From positions 10,767,834 to 10,831,833 of the forward strand of contig OU452213.1 in assembly GCA_911728435.2 (NCBI GenBank): DNA of 64,000 nt, given 5' to 3'. Under the pieces are notes generated by a model that saw only the letters and a program-made list of their open reading frames with translations, did not search any database and had not been told where the DNA came from. The position numbers and the translations under genes were made by a program. This DNA comes from Apoderus coryli (lineage: Eukaryota > Arthropoda > Insecta > Coleoptera > Attelabidae). Of this stretch, positions 1 to 10,349 are shown one piece after another; within the stretch, counting starts at the first letter, position 1, and the number at the start of each line of letters is the position of its first letter.

Positions 1-70
1 ACCGCAGGAAATACAGCATCACCAATGCAATGGTTTATCAACTTAGTAAGCGGCACCACTAGCAGATTCT

Positions 71-364
71 TTAAAGTCCTAATAATCCTAACATTAAGCT
101 CATAAGCTCATAACAATCCGAGCTTTTTGTGTTTTTCATACCTGATAGTTTCTCACGTACTTCATTAAAGGTTACCGTTCTCAAACTAAATCCAGCAGCT
201 CTAGTGGGAGACATATATTTCTCAAAAGTGACCGATGTGGCTGGTAGCTGTTTTATGATATCATCAGCCGCCGTTGTAAAGTAGTCATTTAAAATATGCG
301 CAGTCAAGTTCTCAGCTGTCCCGAGATTAGGAGTTGATTCCCAATCCTTGACCAGTCTCCACAC
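71..364 (-). pseudogene. LINE ORF2 fragment (linker before reverse transcriptase)
   Basis: A 97-codon stretch resembles the region between endonuclease and reverse transcriptase in Jockey/CR1-type LINE ORF2. It has an LNDYFTTAAD-like segment and a KNTKSSDC-like segment; intact relatives read KNKKSSG followed by D at that point. No RT catalytic motifs follow before the window edge and both ends are ragged, so this is a truncated fossil. The family call rests on pattern recognition. Confidence 0.5.
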
Positions 365-566
365 AGCAGCAGGCCTATTAATAGCGGATGCATAACACCT
401 ATTTTATATGCATTGGTTACTGTTTGGTGGTTATGGTTGTTGTTGATTGTATTTATAATAAATATTTTTGTTTTTGTTCTTATTTTACATTGTACACAAA
501 CATTTTGCTGTAAATTTGTAAAACAAAAAAAAATTATAAGCAAATAAACTGAATTGAATTGAATTT
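365..566 (+). repeat. LINE 3' end with TTGAA-type tail
   Basis: Noncoding AT-rich sequence ending in AATAAACTGAATTGAATTGAATT-like short repeats (about 545-566), the style of 3' tail seen in several insect LINEs. It lies beside a LINE fragment of opposite orientation, so the two are separate insertions. Confidence 0.4.
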
Positions 567-1342
567 TCAATTGTATTAAAATGATCTCAACTTTTAAACT
601 TACCATTGTGTGAAAAAATTTTAATAATTATCCAGTCATAAAAATTTAAGTTAACAAATTAAACAATAATTGCCTCAATTACCTATATGGCTCTAAAAGG
701 TCAATAAAACACAAAATAAACTGAAATCTGAAACTATATAGTTCGACAATTCACAAATAGTTTTCAGTCGGTAAAAATAAATATTTAGTCATTATTTGCT
801 AAACCCTCATCCACAGACAAATCCTCGGATAAATCAGATTCAGTTTCATTAAAAGTATTTGTAACTGTTGATGGGGTCATTAATGCAACATTGTTCATTT
901 CGGCACGGTTATTGTGTAAGAATTTCCGATTAGTTCGTATGTAAACGAGCTTCACATATTATAGCGATGGCGTAAGAACTAAGCAACAGCTATCACTAGA
1001 CGTGTTGCAGCATGTTGAAACAAGCAGTAAGACCGTTAGGTACCAAGTTTAACGTAATATTGAAGCGAATATTACCGGGAATATTACCCCGAAAATTAAC
1101 GAAATTTTTCGGAAATATTACAGTAACAATGTAACGTTACCGGATGGTAGAGGTAATATTACGTAATATTAAGTAATATAACTGGAAATTCTGATGGTAA
1201 TATTCGGACCGTGCATCACTACATATATCACACTTAATTTAACAATTTTTTATGACCTAAATTTTTATAACTGGATAATTATTAAAATTTTTTCACACAA
1301 TGGTAAGTTTAAAAGTTGAGATCATTTTAATACAATTGAAAA
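565..1342. mobile_element. Inverted-repeat DNA element with about 95-bp terminal arms
   Basis: The segment 565-660 (TTTTCAATTGTATTAAAATG...) recurs as its reverse complement at 1246-1342 with very few differences. The roughly 780-bp unit has the form of a nonautonomous DNA transposon. Its interior holds a short open frame on the minus strand (788-961, acidic C-terminus ending ANND) that may be a transposase tail, and a cluster of AATATTAC motifs at 1040-1200. I cannot assign a superfamily, and the target duplication is not clear. Confidence 0.6.
788..961 (-). pseudogene. Unrecognised ORF remnant inside the inverted-repeat element
   Basis: About 57 codons, open on the minus strand, ending TAA. 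The start of the frame is basic (YIRTNRKFLHNNR) and the rest is acidic and Ser/Thr-rich with a terminal run of Asp and Glu. There is no recognisable domain. Its position between long inverted repeats suggests the C-terminus of a lost transposase. Confidence 0.25.
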
Positions 1343-2755
1343 TAATATATACATGCTTATTTCTAGAGTTGATAAATAAATTTCCCATAAATAATAAGTA
1401 CTAACTAAATAAATAACATAGCTTTTCGTAAGAATCTCTTATAACTGATGATGCAGCCCGGTGCTGCGAAAGATGTATGGTGATAAATGTAATTTGTTGG
1501 ACTTTTATTTCAAGAATATATAATTCATTATTGCCTAACAGGCTTACGCCCAATAAAAAAACAATTTTCTGTGATTAATTCTAGCTTAAATTTTAAATAA
1601 AATATCAAAACTAAAACAATGCCAATTTAGAACGAATTTACTATATAAATGAAATTAAAAGCAACCGTTGATTGAAATATTTAATAAGATTCGGAACGCT
1701 GGTCTCTTTTTCGTGCTTTGCTGAACTGCACTAGCGCATCTGTGAACGGGCAAACTAAGTTCTTATTCAAGATGCCTGACTGACACAACTGTATCGATCG
1801 ATCTTCGACACTGATAGTTGGATATTGCGGTACAAAAGCAACAGATGGCATAGCGGCGTTCTACCCCATGCGTTCATTTCGTTAATGAGACGTTGCCGTG
1901 AGTAGATTTTTTCTTTTATTCTCTAAAGATTCTCTAGATTCCTTGACTACTTTTATTAAAAATATCGTTGACTGAAATAATTTCTTTTAATAAATGAGAT
2001 AATATAGCATGTAAGATCCCTAATATATTTAATATACAATTTCATGCTTAATTTATAAACGATATGATATTAAATAATATACAAGGGTTTTAAAAGAAAT
2101 AAATGACTAGGGAAGTAGGGTTCAAGTCATTCTAGACGAGGAAGTAGTCGTGCGGCCCCACGAATCCTTGGTTTTCAATAAAAATTATGGAGCGGATGGA
2201 ATCATGAGTTTAAAGAGACCAACACACAAATTTTGTTTATTAATTAGTTGCCTACTAAAAAAATTTGGAGATTGATTTGACACATATAAATTAAAAAATG
2301 GGTTGGTAGAAAATATAAAACATGACTTAATTTTAGTTATACGGGAACATGACCAGTTTTGGTTTGATCAGTGTGGTGACCATCGCAATATTATTATTAA
2401 ACAATTAATAAAAATAAAATTATTTAGGGCTGTTAAGTAGGCTAGTTCTAGTAATAATACAATTAAAGATAACGAATCAGGTAAACCACATAGGAAAATA
2501 AGAGTATTACATTAGAGTTTGGACTTATATTAGTCATCGGCCAAACTGTTTCTTATATTATGTTATGCAAATATAGTTGTATTCACGGTTAGATGGAATG
2601 AGTTTATTTTTTTATTTATTTTCTCAAGTTGCTGCTAAATTTTGATGTATTGTGTAATTATTAATAAAAACATACTGAGACTAACAAATAAAAACATATA
2701 AAAAAAAAACTTTCTAAATTACGAGTTTCATTTTTTTTTGTCGGACACTGGAGTC
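1343..2755. other. No gene recognised; AT-rich, with one transposon end
   Basis: Apart from the hammerhead-like motif near 1445, no coding sequence is supported. The stretch 1664-1705 (CGTTGATTGAAATATTTAAT...) is closely similar to the end of the small MITE at 4456-4748, so a related element end lies here. GC content rises locally at 1690-1880, which looks like transposon interior. Confidence 0.4.
1436..1485 (+). ncRNA. Hammerhead-ribozyme-like motif (solitary)
   Basis: CTGATGA at 1445-1451 is followed by a perfect 5-bp stem, GCAGC (1453-1457) with GCTGC (1463-1467), then GAAA (1468-1471). That matches the hammerhead core and stem II. The cleavage triplet would be GTA at 1475-1477, but stem III is poor (G opposite G) and no good stem I partner is visible. 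It is probably a fossil. An AATTTGTTGGAC motif follows at 1491, similar to the motif after other hammerhead-like sites here. Confidence 0.45.
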
Positions 2756-2759
2756 CACA

Positions 2760-3068
2760 GCGGTTTACCATCTCAAGTGTAAAGATTGTCCAAAAGTTTA
2801 AATTGGTCAAACTGGACGCAATTTCAAAACACGTTTGAAAGAACATAAAAATTCATGTATCACTAATAATACAAATTCTACTTATTCCAATCATTTCATA
2901 GCAGATAACCATAGTTTTAATAGCAAAAAATTGACTTTACTAGAAGCACTAGAAATTAACAAATTAAGAAATACAGAAAATCTTCTAAACGACCAAACCA
3001 ATATAAATAATTCTCCTCTTTTGAAATTGTTTGCCTGTCTTGTACCTTTAAATTTTATTTCAATGTAA
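2760..3068 (+). pseudogene. Penelope-like element GIY-YIG endonuclease fragment
   Basis: The translation from 2760 gives AVYHLKCKDCPKV, a stop at 2799-2801, IGQTGR, then TRLKEHK and about 65 further residues ending at 3068. This matches the C-terminal GIY-YIG nuclease of Penelope-like elements: a CxxC pair after the GIY position, Tyr-Ile-Gly-Gln-Thr-Gly-Arg, and the downstream RLKEH helix. The stop replaces the Tyr of the YIG half, so the copy is dead. No reverse transcriptase is visible upstream. Penelope-like elements of many animals are known to carry hammerhead ribozymes, and a hammerhead-like motif lies about 220 bp downstream. Confidence 0.75.
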
Positions 3069-3094
3069 AAAACTGTTATGTTGGTATTTACCAC

Positions 3095-3257
3095 TTGAGT
3101 TCATTTCTGGGGTTTCCATATATTTTTTTATACCTTACACTATATTACTTTACGTACCTGTTTTTACCTAATAGTATAGAAACCAAACTCCAGGTAAACA
3201 AAGTAATATTGTGTAAGGTATAAAAAAATATATATGGAAAAACCCAGAAATGAGCTT
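3095..3257. repeat. Hairpin: about 65-bp inverted repeat with short loop
   Basis: 3095-3161 (GAGTTCATTTCTGGGG... to ...ACCTG) pairs with 3190-3257 with few mismatches, leaving a loop of about 30 nt. It lies directly between the Penelope-like fragment and a hammerhead-like motif, so it may be part of that element's 3' structure. Confidence 0.7.
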
Positions 3258-3277
3258 ATGTCAGATATTCTTTTACC

Positions 3278-3322
3278 ATTTTAGAAGAAGCTACTGTGTA
3301 GCGAAACACGTGTAATATGCAT
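3278..3322 (+). ncRNA. Degenerate hammerhead-like motif after Penelope-like fragment
   Basis: Stem II is perfect (GCTA, loop CTGTG, TAGC; 3290-3302), followed by GAAAC (3303-3307) and a palindromic CACGTG leading to GTA. The expected CTGATGA reads TAGAAGA, so the catalytic core is damaged. The arrangement is otherwise hammerhead-like, and it lies 3' of a GIY-YIG remnant as expected for Penelope-like elements. Confidence 0.4.
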
Positions 3323-4455
3323 AAATTAAAAATAAAATTAGTGGAAATTAATAACTTTAATTTAATATGAATGTCCATTGACAGTTACATAATATCAAGT
3401 TTACAGGTTGGGTAGATGGGGGATAGATACTACATAGTTTGTAGGTTACTAAGATAACGTCCCATATTCCAAAAACCATAAGTTTTTCAACCTATGTTTT
3501 TAGAGGTAAACCACCCAAAAATTAGTTATTCCACATTATGTTAAATTTCTGATGGTAAAACTACGAACTCCTTGTATAGCATATATTTTTTTTCACACTG
3601 TTACAGACCATTATGAATCGATCTTTGCCATTGTCATTTATTAAGAAAACTAAGATATGTCAAACAATTAGTTATATAAAAAAATTATTATCTTTTTCCT
3701 TTTAGTAGCCTTCAAGAACACAGAATCAAAAAAATTTTCCTGCGGAAATGTATCATTTTCTTTTCCCTGCCTTTAGAATAGCCGAAATCTGTTACATTAA
3801 AACCCATTTTTGCCTTGTATTTTAGACGTTTTTCCGAAAATAGAAAAAAACTTATATATAACCTTCAACTTTTTAAGGTTCGGGTTAAAATCTTTTTATT
3901 CTCTTCAGATCGCCCATGAGGTTCAATAGGTATATCCTTAGCGAGTCGAAACCAATATAAAAAAAATTCTTGTGCATTTCCTATGGTACCATTTCCACAG
4001 TCAACAATTAACTGAATATTGAGATCTATCAATTAGCTCCAAACATGCCGTACAGTTATGTTTACTCTGTGACATACTTGGGAGATAATGCTAACGAGCA
4101 AACTTAAAAAGAAACCAAACTTCAGAAATCAAAAATAATATTGTAAGGACAACCTGTATATACGCAAATGTATAAGTATATTATTTGTTTTATGTATTTA
4201 AAATTATTTTACTTGCTATCCTAAACAATTTTTTTTATAACTTGTAACATAGTTAACATAGGTAATGTATGATTTATATTTTAATGATTTATCGAGGATA
4301 AGTAATATTTTATTAACGCAAATTATATATTTAGAGACAATAAATTTCTGGAAACAGTTCCATACAAGAAACGTAAAATCCAAAGACAAAACCACTTGAT
4401 TAATTTCATGCTCTCCTACGTTAAAACACTTTTACAATGAATAAGCGAACAAAAC
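3323..4455. other. No feature recognised
   Basis: AT-rich noncoding sequence with no open frame, repeat pairing or transposon end that I can support. Confidence 0.4.
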
Positions 4456-4748
4456 CGTCGATTGAAATATTAAATATTTCTACCTCCGTTTATTACTACC
4501 ACTACTGTTGAATCGGCAACATCTAGTTTTTCGACGGCGTTTTAATAGATGTTCGATGCTACGACGAAAATATTCATACGTATTAATTCGTATAGTCACC
4601 GCAACATATGGGATGACGCCTGTTACCGGGTAGGTTTTCTCTAGGAGAGGGGTAAGGAGAGCATAGCGGGGCGCACTGTCCTTACCCCGCAAGCGACGAC
4701 CCCCTCTCGTCCGGCGTTGCGTATCTTATTAAATATTTCAATCAACGA
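4456..4748. mobile_element. Small MITE with imperfect terminal inverted repeats
   Basis: Left end CGTCGATTGAAATATTAAAT (from 4457) pairs with the right end, whose reverse complement begins CGTTGATTGAAATATTTAAT. The interior is unusually GC-rich near 4600-4720 and has no convincing gene. A third copy of this end is at about 1664-1690. Confidence 0.55.
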
Positions 4749-5009
4749 AGCAACCCACAGCTATGAATTACAAAAAAGGAAAACAATAACAAACCGTTAA
4801 AGTTCAGCAAATCTATCATCCATGTAACTCCTCAAGCCAACTTTAAATACGTTGATATTTTCATTAAACAAATTTAATTATTAATAATAATTAATTTTAA
4901 TTCTCTGTGTATGCCATAATAATTTGTCAATCTACAAGCTGCATAAATTGGGGCTCGAGCCTCATAATTTGTACGATGAGCCGGAGCCTCGAACAAATAA
5001 TAGTCCCGA
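4749..5009. other. No gene recognised
   Basis: AT-rich flank before the 3' end of a minus-strand LINE. A small imperfect hairpin around 4950-4995 (CGAGCCTC pairing with GAGCCGGAGCCTCG-type sequence) is the only structure noted. Confidence 0.3.
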
Positions 5010-5277
5010 GAGTTAGTAAGTAATTTATTTATTTAGTAATTCATACTATTACATTACATTTACATTTATTATAACCTCTAGTTATACCTAACTAGTAAAT
5101 TTAGAGTTAAATTGGAAAACAATACAAAACAAAAATAATTTCTACAATACACGCATAACACTATTCTTATTGTAATTCATAAAAATAAAATAAAATTAGA
5201 GCCATTTGAATTGACAAATTATTAAATGTTTCTTTCAGAGTAGGTACATACGATTTATCACTTTAATAAAAATATTA
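5010..5277 (-). pseudogene. LINE 3' end, distal part (split by a pogo transposon)
   Basis: Reading minus from the TA at 5276-5277, the first codons continue the LINE frame that ends at 8094: NIFIKVINRMYLL then stop. A 3' UTR with a TAAATAAATAAATT-like tail follows, ending near 5010. Together with 8094-8780 this is the C-terminus and tail of one Jockey/CR1-type LINE. Confidence 0.6.
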
Positions 5278-8093
5278 GAGGAAAGGATGCAAATATGGGC
5301 TACACATTTTATTTTTGTTTGTCAAAAATAAAATAAAACTTCTATATTAATTCTAAAGATGCCTATCGATAACTAAATTAGTTTGCTACAACCTGTCAAA
5401 AGTGCAGATTGATTAAAAAAAATATATAGATCTATAAGTTGGTGAATAATGAAAATGTGAATTTTTGCGTCATTTAAATATTGACCCTAAATATGGGCTA
5501 CCCCCAAAAAAGTGACGAATTTGTGATAAATGCGTGAAAAATATATTTAAAAATCGAAAAGAAAACAATACGTCAAATAACTAAGAACAATAACTAAAAA
5601 CGGGTCTATTATTTGCAAAAATCACACACATATTCATATTTTTCCGCTCCAGCGCACGCGTTATTGGCCCACAAATTACACATGAGGCACTTGACCCATA
5701 TTTCCCGTGGTTATCCTCTGCATACGGTGCATTGCAAAACATACAAAGTACGTCAGCTTCGTCTTGTGGAGAATGGGAATTAGGAAACTCATTGTAGTCG
5801 CTATCATCGTCATCCACAGGTACACAATTCTCCTCCTCCTCCTCGCTGCTAGAACTGGAAGCCTTTTTTCCCTTCTTTTTGACTTTTGGAATCTGCTTGC
5901 GTTTTACTTTTTCTACTCCTATTCCTGTTTTTGTTTCTTTGGCTTTTCCTGTCCCTTTTTGCTTATCTTTGACCTTGTTAAGAGACTGGATCAAATCGTT
6001 TTTGTAAGGTGAAGAAGTTATCACCGAACACTTACTTGGCTTACGCCCACGATTGGAGGTTTTTTTCTTTAAAGAAGGCACAGGAGAAAGATCGTATGGT
6101 GTGAGAAAAGATGTTCGTGGAGACCCAGAAGTGGAAGGAGTTGATGGGTGGGACTTTTCAAATAAGTTTCTTTTTATCTCAGGCTGTGAGGACGTCCCTC
6201 TTAAAGGCGTTGCAGATGTTTTATAAAAACTTGTTGTAGGAATAGCAGCAAGCTGTGTATTAGACACAGATAGAGAACACGGAGAATCACATGATGAATT
6301 GTTGTGCTTTGAGTGACACTCAGGTATCAGAATGCTGGAATTTGTAGGTTCATTCGAATTCACTGCAGCGTTTGAAGCCACCAGCATTTCACCCTCTTCA
6401 TCACTAGTGTCATCATGTGCAGCTGTCGAAGTCTTTTCTGCTTCAATTTCAGCAGCAATGAAATCGGCATCTGTGAATATGTTTTTATTCAAAGGATAAA
6501 TGCCTGTAGCTCGGAAACCATTAACAGCAATCTCTCCAGTTTGGCATTTCAAATAAGCTCTTCCAAAGAGTTCTGACACATCAAATGCACTTAGTGGGCG
6601 ATTATTATGGCGTAACCAGACCCTGATCTCTTCGCTGTAGTAAACTTTAAGCACTCCCATGAATGTTTTGTCCAATGGCTGGAGTTTGTGTGTACAATGG
6701 GGAGGTAAGACAATTATCGTGACATTATTATCTCTAGCTAAATCTATAATGTCTATATTACGAGTATGGCTGTAATGGCCACCCAAAATAAGAAGGACTG
6801 GTGATTTCTCTGTGGGTTTCACTGTGTCTACAAAATGTTGGAACCATCTGGTAAAAATATTACTTTGTATCCATCCACTGGGGTGTACCGCCATAATGGC
6901 ACCTGGAGGAGCTCCCCTCATCAGTTGCTGATTAATATTTTTGCGGGGGAAAATCAGCATTGGTGGGATAAATTGACCAGCGGCGCTCGTTGATGCTACG
7001 AGAGTTATCAGAGAACCCCTTTCAGCAGAAGTTAATGATGCAATTTGTCGTTTCCCTTTTCTGCCTACAACCTGTGCGATCTTGTTTTGTACAACCGTTA
7101 GACCTGTCTCATCAACATTGAAGATGCGTTCAGGAGGGTAATGCGACTTTCCATATTCTTTTTCCAGAACATTAAAGAAGGATGCTACATTTTCTTTGTT
7201 AAAGCCTCTTGCGCGAGAATAAGATGTTCCCGTTGGTCGTCGTACTGATAGCTCTTTATGGCGTTGCAGGAAAAGCCTTAGCCAGGCTCTGCCCGCCATG
7301 TTACCTCCAAACGGATGTTTGATGTGGTTCCTAGTAGCTAAGGTGTACGCCATTCTCCTTACGTCTTTTCATGTCAATCCGTGAAATTTAGCTTCCATCT
7401 CCAAAATATAACGAACTAACTCGTCTTCTAAATCCTTCCCTAAGACAGCTTTACGCCCTAGCTTTATCTGGGCAGCTTCAATTGGCTGTAGTTCACGTCT
7501 TCTTGAAGAACGTTGCAATGTAGAACGTGGTACATTAAAAGTTCTTGCAGCTTTTAGTGTACCCATTTCGTGTTGTCTAACAGCTATTATCGCACGTCCC
7601 ATATCTTTCTCATCCCATATTTTTATTTTTTTAGCTTGTTGTCGCTGTTGTCTTGAAATAATTGCTTCCTTAACTAAATATTTCTAAATATGGGCCACTA
7701 GCCCATAATAAAAACATAGGGGTAGCCCATATTGCAAATATGCTGACTCTCCACAACGAATGAGGTTATGTGTAAAAGTAGTCAATTAAGAGAAAAGTAA
7801 TCAGCACACATTAAAGGTTGATTATAGGGCTTCAACCTTATGCAGAAATTGTTTTGAAAACATTGTTAATTTTCATATAATGACTTACCCGAAAAAGTTC
7901 AGACACTCACACAAACTCACAGAATATCTTTATAAATTGTTACGCGTTTTAGTATTAAGTGCCATCTCTACTGTAAGAGTTTAACTTCGTATTTACCATA
8001 ATGCGACAGTCAGATGTAGAGATCTGCATCGAATAACTGAGAAACCGACGTAGCCCATATTACAAGACTAGCCCATATTTGCATCCTTTCCTC
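5278..8093 (-). mobile_element. Pogo/Tigger-type DNA transposon, full length but dead
   Basis: Perfect 25-bp terminal inverted repeats, GAGGAAAGGATGCAAATATG... at 5278-5302 and its complement at 8069-8093, are flanked by TA on both sides (5276-5277 and 8094-8095), the target duplication of Tc1/mariner/pogo elements. An internal GCCCATATT motif recurs near both ends (for example 5496, 7693, 7725, 8053). The element carries a single minus-strand transposase gene. It sits in the coding 3' end of a LINE, whose reading frame is continuous when the element and one TA are ignored. Confidence 0.9.
5581..7602 (-). pseudogene. Pogo/Tigger transposase (inactive)
   Basis: The frame starts at ATG 7602 and is one unit of about 673 codons, interrupted only by an in-frame TGA at 7369-7371. 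Order: a Psq-type helix-turn-helix (about residues 1-60, GTLKAARTFNVPRSTL), a CENP-B-type second DNA-binding half, then a DDE_1 catalytic core. The first Asp (NVDETGL) and the third (LQPLD before KTFMGVLK) are present. The second is Gly ([11 protein letters not shown], where relatives have LDGH or LDNH), so catalysis should be lost. The tail has Ser-rich and Lys-rich linkers, a run of Glu, and a Cys-rich, PHD-like segment (CMFC...CVIC) that appears decayed. Such transposases cut and paste their own element in the nucleus. The stop and the missing Asp both indicate a dead copy. Confidence 0.88.
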
Positions 8094-8780
8094 TAACATT
8101 TGGACTATTTTTTACATTTGCTGGTAATGTGTTGTACATTCGAATTCCATCATGTATCAAAGATGTTGATAAAAATTCTCTACTGTTAAATTCTATATTA
8201 TATAAAGTATTTGTTCCTAAGTTTCAGTCATGCATGTTCCCACGCTTAGTCAAAATTGTTGTAAATAGGCCGGAGCTTTATTATGAATTATTTTATACAT
8301 TAATATAAGATTAGAACGCTCAACACACTGTTCTACAGACAACCATTTCAAGGTATTCAGCATACATTTGACTGGGGTATAAATATTACAATTCAATAGA
8401 ATTGCTTTACTTTGCAAAATCTGTAACCGATTTATATCTTGTTTTCTACATGAAATTAATATTGACTGACAATAATTAAACTGTGGCAGCACTATTGTAA
8501 TATATAAAACTTTTTTTAGTCCAGTCGGATAGATAAAATGATATTCTTCGCATAAAACCTATTTTTTTACCAATTTTCTTACAGATTTTAGAGACATGTA
8601 CATTCAAGTTCAATATTCCATGTCAGGCACTATATCAATTGTCACATTATTTATTTTAATTTCAAAATTTGAGTTAATGAACCTTTTTCAATTAGCTTTG
8701 GTGCCAAATACCATATATTTGGTTTTGTCATGATTCAATTTAAGTTTGTTTCCGCATAACCAATTATAAAACAAGTCAAG
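8094..8780 (-). pseudogene. LINE reverse transcriptase C-terminal region (proximal part)
   Basis: Broken minus-strand frames read in order like the region after the RT active site of a Jockey/CR1 LINE: NKLKLNHDKTKYMVFGTK (about 8720), INRLQILQSKA and LKWLSVEQ (8250-8492), then SLIHDGIRMYNTLP near 8130. The reading stops at the TA where the pogo element is inserted and resumes at 5277. Several frameshifts are present. Confidence 0.7.
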
Positions 8781-9285
8781 CTCTTCGTTTAGAATATCCA
8801 CAGTTATATTGTGGAATACGAATGTTTATTTGCGCTAGCAAATGGGGATAGTCAATTAAGTCATTAATTAATTTAAAAATAAATATTTGACCTGCACAGG
8901 TTTTTTGAATCGACAATGACTGAATGTCAAACGTATTGAGCAATTCAATATGATCATACTCCCTTACAGGGAACTGGCCATGAACTTTGAAATTCAGGTA
9001 TTTCAAAAATTTTCTCTACCACAAAACTGACGCGTATTCTAACTTAGATCTAACCAGAGCCATATACATCGCCTTGAGAAATCCTATGTTATGAAATCTT
9101 GACGTATTCCGGAATACAAATCCCAAAGAACGGAGAGTCATTTCCAAAATATGTTGATTGAATGTGAGTTCATTATCGACAAGCACGCCTAGATCCTTGG
9201 TCACATTCTTTGATTCCAATAAAGATCCGTTAAGAACGTAATTATATTGCATGAGGACACGTATCTTACTAAAACTCATGTATTA
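8781..9285 (-). pseudogene. Second LINE reverse transcriptase C-terminal fragment
   Basis: The minus-strand reading gives MSFSKIRVLMQYNYVLNGSL, KDLGVLVDNELTFNQHI and LVRSKLEYASVLW (9016-9279), then a further C-terminal piece in another frame (8776-9006). This is the RT thumb and C-terminal region of a Jockey-type LINE. It abuts the start of the next LINE fragment head to tail, so two 5'-truncated insertions lie side by side. Confidence 0.65.
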
Positions 9286-9695
9286 ACATTTTTCTACAAG
9301 GTGTTTCAAAAAAAGCGGCCCAAAATTGGAGACATAAAACCTAAATTGTAATTTTAATATAAATATTTTCCATACATATTTTTTTTATTTGATTCATGAA
9401 AATAACCTAAATTGTAATTTTTCGAAAAATTCTTATTTACAAAGATAGAAGAAGAAGATAGATCGGTGCAACTTTGCGTGTACGCAAATGACGTCATTTG
9501 CGATTACAAATTACAATACAACTGACGCGTCAGTTTATTTTATTTTTGACATTTCACATCAAATAAATGTTAATTTTTGAATATCGCGTGATTGATCTTT
9601 TAATCATTTTGTTAGTTTTAAAGTTTTTTTGAGTTATTTCTGTTTGTTTATTTATTAAATATGAATTTTAATTAATAATACTGTATTGGCTGGTC
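9286..9695. other. Noncoding; short direct repeats
   Basis: CCTAAATTGTAATTTT occurs at about 9340 and again at about 9405. A GCAACTTTGCGTG motif at about 9466 recurs near 10129. No gene is supported. Confidence 0.35.
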
Positions 9696-9699
9696 TTGA

Positions 9700-9832
9700 A
9701 GTGACCAAGCTTTTGTAAAAAAACTTCGGCTAAATAAAGCAACTTTCGAGCAATTTTATAACGTGACAGGAGGATACTTGGCGCCTCCAACAAGAGCATC
9801 TGCTGTCCCAAAGCATATAAAGGTCTAAGAAA
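9700..9832 (+). pseudogene. Harbinger (HARBI1-like) transposase N-terminal scrap
   Basis: A short open stretch reads DQAFVKKLRLNKATFEQFYN followed by a PPTRASAVP-type segment. It resembles the N-terminal region of PIF/Harbinger transposases (F..FRLSK.TF...., then AVP before the catalytic domain). No DDE residues are present downstream. About 43 codons survive. Confidence 0.4.
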
Positions 9833-10349
9833 AAATAAAAAATATACACAAACTGGGCAAGAAGGCTTTTTTGCTCCGCATTTGCGTTTGCAGAGCGCTT
9901 TTTTCTTGTTCTCCCGGCAACTGATATTTATGCTTTACACAACAATAACACAATACAATATATTCACAGATTTGGGAGTAATAAATAAATTACTAATAAA
10001 AACAATCACGAAAAACTAATAATAGTTTAAAAAATTCTAACCTTAAAACATCAAACCAATAACAAATACACGTCATCGAAAATTGCATAAAATATAAATA
10101 TTTGATTGGTTGACCTCTACAAATTAATGCAACTTTGCGTGCACGTAAATATTTGCGATCGATTCAAATGGTTAAAGATGATTGCCTGAGGATGAATTTT
10201 TTGAAACGGGTCAAGATGAATTAATCAAATGTAGCATATTTATTCACCTTGTTGAATTTCGTAAACTGAAATGAAATTGAATAAAAAAGGATGACCATAG
10301 GCGGTTAAACGGTGACTGAAAAAAAGATTTGTTTGGATAAAAAAAAATG
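9833..10349. other. Noncoding, no gene recognised
   Basis: Contains a CTGAGGATGAA...GAAACGGGTC string (10178-10205) that vaguely recalls the hammerhead-like motifs elsewhere but lacks a stem II. Confidence 0.3.

Noticed and set aside
304..606. 100-codon open frame on the minus strand
   Set aside because: Lies across a LINE tail and an inverted repeat arm; low-complexity, no domain.
4480..4692. 70-codon frame in small GC-rich MITE
   Set aside because: Arg-rich, no domain, lies within a nonautonomous inverted-repeat element.
5707..6012. 101-codon open frame on the plus strand
   Set aside because: Antisense shadow of the pogo transposase C-terminus; Leu/Phe-rich because it mirrors a Lys/Glu-rich tail.
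10178..10210. CTGAGGATGAA...GAAACGGGTC as a hammerhead
   Set aside because: No stem II can form and the core has a G for U; too weak to call.
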